In this document: positions 58,461 to 64,000 of the stretch, in pieces | How the letters are laid out: the number at the start of each line of letters is the position of its first letter | Numbering within the stretch: position 1 is the first letter of the stretch | Source: Hibiscus mutabilis | Lineage: Eukaryota; Streptophyta; Magnoliopsida; Malvales; Malvaceae | DNA length: 64,000 nt | Assembly: GCA_019671005.1 (NCBI GenBank) | Contig: CM033714.1 | Coordinates: forward strand, 83,877,909 to 83,941,908 | Direction of reading: 5' to 3' | Translations under genes and position numbers: made by a program | Notes under the pieces: generated by a model | Database searches by the model: none | What the model saw: the letters and a program-made list of their open reading frames with translations, nothing else | What the model was told of the DNA's origin: nothing

Positions 58461-61400
58461 CCTAGAAGTATGATTCGTAATCTAATTAAATTAAAAATAA
58501 ATCTCTAATTGATTGGTGGGAGCTAAGGACCGAAGTGAATAAAACAAGGAATATGTGCTCATTTTACAAGTGACCAAATTGATTGACACATTAAATAATG
58601 TGATTGCATGTTAATTTGAGATTACTTAAAGGGTTTAAACACATGTCTTGTGGATAGTGATCTAGGTGGAGGTTGAATCTCGGTGAAGGGAAAGGAAACG
58701 AAGAGACTTGTCTCCTTCCTTCTTCGGAAAATCGAAAAGGCTAAAGGGAGAGAGATTGTGTTTGAAGCTTTATCAATGGTGGATTGGAGATTTTGAATCC
58801 TTAGTTCAAATAAGTATAAGAAAAGGGTAAGCTTTCTCTTCCTTTTTCCTTAAAAGAGAACTTGATTTAAGAATTTGATTAAAAATCCTTATGTACGCCA
58901 TGTTTGTTGGTGGGTTATATAAGCTTGTTCCGGATAAGCTTGGGATTGTTTTTGTGTATTACAGTAAAATTAAGATATTAAGATTGCTTGATTATGAACT
59001 TAGTGATTCCATCGAATGACTTGCGTGTCAATTGTCATGCTTTTGTGAATCTGCAATATAGCTTGAATTACTAAGTTGCTTGGTTTTGAATCCTAGAGCT
59101 ATTAAGATAAATAGATTGTTCGAATGGAATATTGGTTGTTGGGTAGTTGTGCTTAGAGCTTAATTTTGGTAACATTGAATACTATTAACAAATTTGGGAT
59201 TGTTATGTCCTAAAATGAATTGATTAGGGGCTGTATTAGTAAATTAAAGAGGGCTAAATGGTGAAAATGAAACCAGGACTGCTTTGCATTCATCCATGGA
59301 CTGTTTCGATCTAAATTGAAATCTTAGGAACTGTTTTGAGAAGATATGAATGTACATGAGTGAAAGGGGCTGCTCTCATATATGGGAATTAAACATATAT
59401 GGGGACTGTTTTGATGTATAAAATGTGTAAGCAAGTGAAATAGACTATCCTGAACATGTACGAATAAATTAGAAACTGTTTTGATATTGACCATATATAT
59501 GTGTAACTAAGGCTGATTTGTGTAATTATGAAGGTAGAAGGTTGTTTTAAAATAATAGAATCAGGGGAGAGACTGTTTCTTGTACATAAGGGCTGCTAAG
59601 ATTATACAATAAACTGTTTGATACGTATAAATACGTAAACGTGTGTACTGCCCTGTTCTGCGTTTTTGTTTGATCAATTGGTGGATTGTTTTAATGTTTA
59701 AGAACATGTACACAAGAATAAGAATTGTTTGGCTTGTATATGGAAATAATAAACACTGTTTCAAGAATGAAAATGTGAGAGTAAGATGTTTGATATGTAC
59801 CCGAAAGCATGGAAGCTACTTCAAATATATATATACAATCATGTAGGTATAGGGCTGTTCATGGTTGATTTTGGGACTGTTCTAAGTTAATAAAACAGGG
59901 GTTTGTTTGTAAGTATTCAAGAACTAACCTTGAATACTAATTGGAATTATTTTAAGTTGATTAGGAACAAACAAGGGTTGTCTTGAATGTGCTTTAAAAA
60001 CAGTTTTGTCAAAGGCTGTCTCGGTAATGATTCAGGACTGTTTGAATCTCTAAAGGCTGATTTTGTTTAAGTACATAAAGAAGCTGATTTGCATGAGTTT
60101 AACTATCACCTAGATGTATAGAACGACTTTTGTTACTTGTGTGATTGAGTTAAAGTACTTTGGTCTTGAATGTGTATATATATAAGAAAGTATGTAAAAA
60201 TGTGTTGGATTGCCCTGCATCAATGAAGATAATTCTAGACTGTTTTTGAGATGTTTAATTACACCATGAATAATTGGACTGTTTTATTAAATATGAAAGC
60301 TTGTTAAAAGGTTTTGACATATATAGGTGTATATACAAGTTTAGGGACTGTTTTTATACTCATAGTGGACTGTTTGGACAGCAAACAAATAAGTTAAGGG
60401 ATTGTTTTCATAAACGAAACTGTTTTGAGTACATAGATGCAACTATATATGAAAAATTGACTTGTTGTACATTACAAAAATATACTGGGCTGTTTTATAA
60501 GTTTAAGTGAAAGGATGTTTTATAAACTTTAAGTGAGCAACTTTGATTGCATAGTTGGACAAATTTGAGTAAACAAATGTATATTTGTTACCTAGACTAT
60601 TTTGGAAATATGTATGAAACCAGTGGACTGTTTTGGTTTGTGTAATTGTAAATATGGGTATGTATGAATGCTAGATTGCTATGTTTAAGTGAGAAACAAT
60701 AGAGACTGTTGAATAGATTAAATTGGTTTTAATGCTTTGTTATTTTATTGAGGTACATGTATATGAAAACAAATGTAGGTTTGATTGAATTTGTTTTAAT
60801 AGTTTGGTTAATCGTTTCGAGGTACATACATTGAATATGGATGGCTAAGGAAGGATTAGATGGTGTATAGTAGATTCAGGTATTCCATAACATTGGAATA
60901 TAAGGTGAGTATAGTCACATGAGTCCCGGGTAACACGGAGTTATTTCGATGTTTAATGGTTACTGTTAAGTATTAAACGTTTGTGGATGATTTGCATTAT
61001 ATATATATTGTGTAAAAAGGCTCAAGTATAGCTAATTGAGAATGAGAATGCATTCGTAGCATGGCATTCATGTTTAGACCTTGTTAATGTTATATTCCTT
61101 GTGATGTAAATGCCTTTCTATGCTCGGATGATTGATTATGGAATGTCTTTGATATTGAAAGGAATTGTATACTGGTTATAAAGCTTGGAATAATTTACTA
61201 ACCAATGATAATAAGAATGAAAGATTTACTAGTTAACTTTAAGGGGATAAGAACTGAGAAAGCTTGAATATGATATAAGTTATCGAAGTAAGAAAAGAAA
61301 TAAGGTTACTTGTAACCTAAGAAATCTCTGTTAGCTTTAAAAGTAAAGCTACTTGTACAACAAGCAACTCCCTGAATATCAAAACTAAGATAAAACAAGT

Positions 61401-63135
61401 AAGTTGCCTTTTAAATGGAAGACCTCTGATCTATTGGTTGATGCCTGTTATGTTTGGACTACGGTCCCTTGTTATTAAGATCAAACGATCTTTTAGTACC
61501 TTTGGTACTCTTGTTCAAAGTATTGCTCGGGGGACGCCCCATTGATATGTTTCGATGGCACTAATTACCATCGCTTGTTGATAATCCGATATTAGCTATT
61601 GCTATGTGCTCTGAGCTAAGTATCGCCTGAACTAATGTCATTCATCACCAATAGTGATCCAAGGCAAACCCGTATAAGATATGAAATGATTTAATTCACT
61701 AAAGAATTCAAGAGAAAGATGATCAAGCTATGAAATTGATGGCCTTTAAGAGGTACAAAAACGAAAAGCTCTTATTGAGCATGGATCCAAAAGCTCTTAG
61801 TGAGCATTGAATCGGAAGCTTTGGTGAGTATCGAAGAATGTCTTTTGGAGAATAACAATTAATTCTAGCATAAGTTTCAATCGATATCTTAAAGATCAAT
61901 CCCTAAAGAACTCTTAATGAACAAGGAAGAAATAAGCTAACTTAATTCGCAAGAAAGCTCTTGTGCGATCTCAATCTCAAATTGCTTGGTTTCTCTTTAT
62001 GCCTTGTCCTTTATTGCTAATTACTTGTCATTGCTACCTCACTTAGGCTATATAAGCCTAATGCATTCATTCTCTTGCATTACAGGTTAATCAAGTATGC
62101 TTGTCTCTGTTGTGGTTGAGAAATTACAAGTCTTGATTCGTAGTTCCTATAGAGCTTGTAGAATTGGAAACTATCTTAGATAGTTACTCCTAGGATGGTG
62201 GCACTTTCCTTGTCTATTGTATGAATTGTATCTTATGTATTGTATAACCTAACTAATGTTTGATAATATAATGTGGAAATTGTTGTAATTGAGCCATTCG
62301 AATGGAAGTTTTGAGGTCAAATTATGTATGTATGATATTTGATTTATATGTCTTAGCCAAACAGAATGTTACCTCCGATTAGGTCATTGGCTAATAAGAT
62401 AAGTTGTAAATCCTTACATGACTTCTTGGAGTGTATTGGCTTAATCGAATTGGTATATTTATATTAAATAAGATACGTATAAATAGTGCGAACGGGAGGG
62501 CTCGATCTGTTAAAATGAGAATGTTAATGATCAAGTTTTATGATTGACTAATAAGCTAAGGCTATTAATTAAGGAGTTCGAATGGTTCCTTAATTATCAA
62601 GATATGATGGTATGTTTATTGTTTTGTGGTTTGAGTCATAGTAAAATGTTTATAATTGATAAATGTTTAAGTTACATGGAACTGTTCAAATTGGTCATTT
62701 AATTCCTCTAATTCAAATTTCATAATGAGTTAAGATAATAGAGTCCTGTTATATTATAATTGCCGAGTCCTGTTATATTATATTTGCCGGAGAGACTTAT
62801 CTAACTATGGCATAAGTTGTGTTAAGATGTGTATCTTGCTGAATAATCCGAGGTAATAATATTGATTAATACTTAATTGGTGAGTCTTGGCTCAAGCAAG
62901 ATATGAAGTTCGGAATATTGCAGATTGAGTGATCACAGTAAATGGTAATCTTGTTAATTTGACAAAACTTGAAGTAAAGAATGGAAGAAGAAAACATAGT
63001 TATTTATGGTCAGTGTAAATAAAATTTAAAATTTTCTGGTTCATGTTTTCGGTTTTTTTTGCTGTAACATTCTCGATTCCGGTTTTCTTCTAAACCGGGT
63101 TGAGGACGTTACAATCGTTGCGCGCTATGTAACAG
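58461..63135 (+). mobile_element. LTR-like insertion in the LINE RNase H region
   Basis: This 4.67-kb non-coding block splits the RNase H reading (VRSIAE.. left, CNSNRTVDFVHVRREANFAVD right). CAATAGG occurs at both edges (58454-58460 and 63136-63142). Its left part (CCTAGAAGTATG, then GGTGGGAGCTAAGGACCGAA) is wording I associate with long LTRs of Tekay/Del-type gypsy elements in cotton-like genomes. Its right end carries TGTAACATTCTCG..GACGTTACA (63063-63113), which looks like an LTR head. There is no coding sequence. Boundaries and class are uncertain. Confidence 0.5.
59260..60720 (+). repeat. Recurrent GGACTGTTTTG-like word, about 30 copies
   Basis: Variants of (G)GGACTGTTTTGA recur every 30-80 bp, for example near 59272, 59297, 59400, 59472, 59567, 59872, 60033, 60235, 60275, 60342, 60365, 60397, 60485 and 60624. 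The intervening sequence is not conserved, so this is not a plain tandem array. Confidence 0.6.
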
Positions 63136-63356
63136 CAATAGGACTGTTGATTTTGTTCATGTCCGCAGAGAAGCCAACTTTGCTGTCGATCACATGGAAA
63201 AATTTGTGACTCATCCTTCGGGTCACATTTTTGCACTTTTGATAGTCCTCCGCCGTCTTTATTAAACATATTGTATCAGGATACTCATAGTCTATTCCAT
63301 GTTCGAATAATCACCTGATGTAACGGCGTAGGCCTCATTTTTCACTCAAAAAAAAA
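63114..63356 (+). pseudogene. LINE RNase H C-terminal part, 3' UTR and poly(A)
   Basis: The frame reading CNSNRTVDFVHVRREANF then VDHMEKFV is the usual end of the plant LINE RNase H domain, followed by a stop after LLIVLRRLY near 63263. The short 3' UTR has TGTAACGGCGTAGGCCTC and ends in nine A residues. It continues the domain broken at 58460. Confidence 0.8.
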
Positions 63357-63365
63357 GCAATACAC

Positions 63366-64000
63366 CAAATTATGCTAAAATCATTAAGCATATCGCAAAT
63401 GAAAACCCAAAACTTGCATATATGGGCCTTAACTCTTCATTTTAGTAACATAACAGATTTATTAGGAACATGGCCGTATCTAGGCCCGGGCAAGAGGGGC
63501 AACCGCTCAGAGCCTAGAATTTTTATAGTGTATTATAGTTATAAAAAATATTTTATATTAAATATAGGGTCCAATTATTTTTAATATTTGTTATTAGGGG
63601 TTTAATTTTTTTTCAATATTTTAAGGCCTAATTTTTCTCAAAATTTATTATTAGGAGCCTATTCTTATAATTTATTTTTATTTAGTTATTAAGTGTCCAA
63701 TTTTCTCAATATTTCTTATCTTGGACACTCTTAAAATTTAATTTTTTAATACTTATTATTAAGGCCCATTTTTTTAATTCTTGTTATTAGGAGACCAATT
63801 TATTTTCAATATTTATTTTTAGGGGTGAAATTCAATTTTCTTTTCTAATATTTATTTTGTATTAAGAGTGCAATTTTTTCAATACATTTTATTAAGAGCC
63901 CAATTTTTTTGCAATACTTTGTATTCAGGGTTCGATTTTTCAATACTTTTTATTAATGACCCAATTTTTTCAATACTTGTTATTATGAAGCTATTCTTAA
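63366..64000. repeat. Intergenic with degenerate tandem words
   Basis: 63470-63530 has GGCCGTATCTAGGCCCGGGC-type wording seen at ends of some plant repeats. From 63560 to the window end, units of roughly 35-50 bp such as TTATTAAGGGCCCAATTTTT then TCAATACTT recur with many changes (for example 63735, 63890, 63915, 63955). No gene is seen. The array runs off the window. Confidence 0.45.

Larger units (their letters stand above)
54833..63365 (+). mobile_element. 5'-truncated L1-type LINE with poly(A) and GCAATACAC duplication
   Basis: The LINE runs from 54842 to 63356. It is flanked by GCAATACAC at 54833-54841 and 63357-63365, a perfect 9-bp target-site duplication, and ends in an A-rich tail just before the right copy. 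ORF1 and the start of the endonuclease are missing, which is ordinary 5' truncation. The RNase H region is split by the insertion 58461-63135. Without that insertion the LINE is about 3.8 kb. Confidence 0.88.

Overview
This window is nuclear DNA from a flowering plant. It is AT-rich and intron-bearing, with GT..AG introns, plant-specific gene families, and LTR and L1-type retroelements nested in one another. The retroelement style is what I would expect from cotton (Gossypium, Malvaceae), but that is an impression and not something the sequence proves.

Layout. 1-1690: remnant of an Athila-like Ty3/gypsy element (LTR tail, tRNA-Asp-type primer site, broken gag), cut by the head of another LTR. 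2720-6231: an intact seven-exon gene for an internal mitochondrial type II NAD(P)H dehydrogenase (NDA type), plus strand. 6400-17000: an old tandem array of three units. Each unit carries a very short minus-strand gene (55-58 codons in the two intact copies, frameshifted in the first) with conserved promoter and 3' flanks. 17000-23100: mostly AT-rich DNA, with one degenerate spliced-looking gene remnant and small DNA-transposon relics. 23869-30150: a decayed Ty1/copia element with a 1,484-bp solo LTR inserted into its integrase region (perfect 5-bp target duplication). A 3'(2'),5'-bisphosphate nucleotidase-like gene scrap follows. 31844-33298: a second solo LTR with a perfect target duplication. 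34741-35181: a small hAT-like element. 36757-37275: a LINE RNase H remnant.

37349-51408 is the gene-rich, rearranged part, all minus strand. A complete SCAMP gene (12 exons, 289 aa, 44538-47920) lies just downstream of a complete SANT-like plus bromodomain gene (5 exons, 470 aa, 48717-51408). A 3.1-kb segment holding SCAMP exon 1, the intergenic DNA and the 3' half of the bromodomain gene (46819-49919) is present a second time at 37349-40398. There it abuts, and has replaced the 3' half of, another SCAMP gene (40423-42728). That gene now ends after about 158 codons, before any membrane span. The junction carries a 39-bp local repeat, and the other end of the duplicated block lies inside a palindromic foldback element.

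51540-64000: AT-rich DNA, two small transposon relics with telomere-like cores, and a 5'-truncated L1-type LINE (54842-63356) with a poly(A) tail and a 9-bp target duplication. Its RNase H region is split by about 4.6 kb of LTR-like DNA that contains a striking recurrent GGACTGTTTTG-like word.

The live genes appear to be the NDA gene (mitochondrial electron transport), two of the three micro-genes, the complete SCAMP (membrane trafficking) and the bromodomain protein (chromatin). They do not form a pathway. The most novel items are the micro-gene family, the SCAMP/bromodomain duplication with its chimeric junction, and the family of 9-bp-TSD elements with degenerate CCCTAAA cores.
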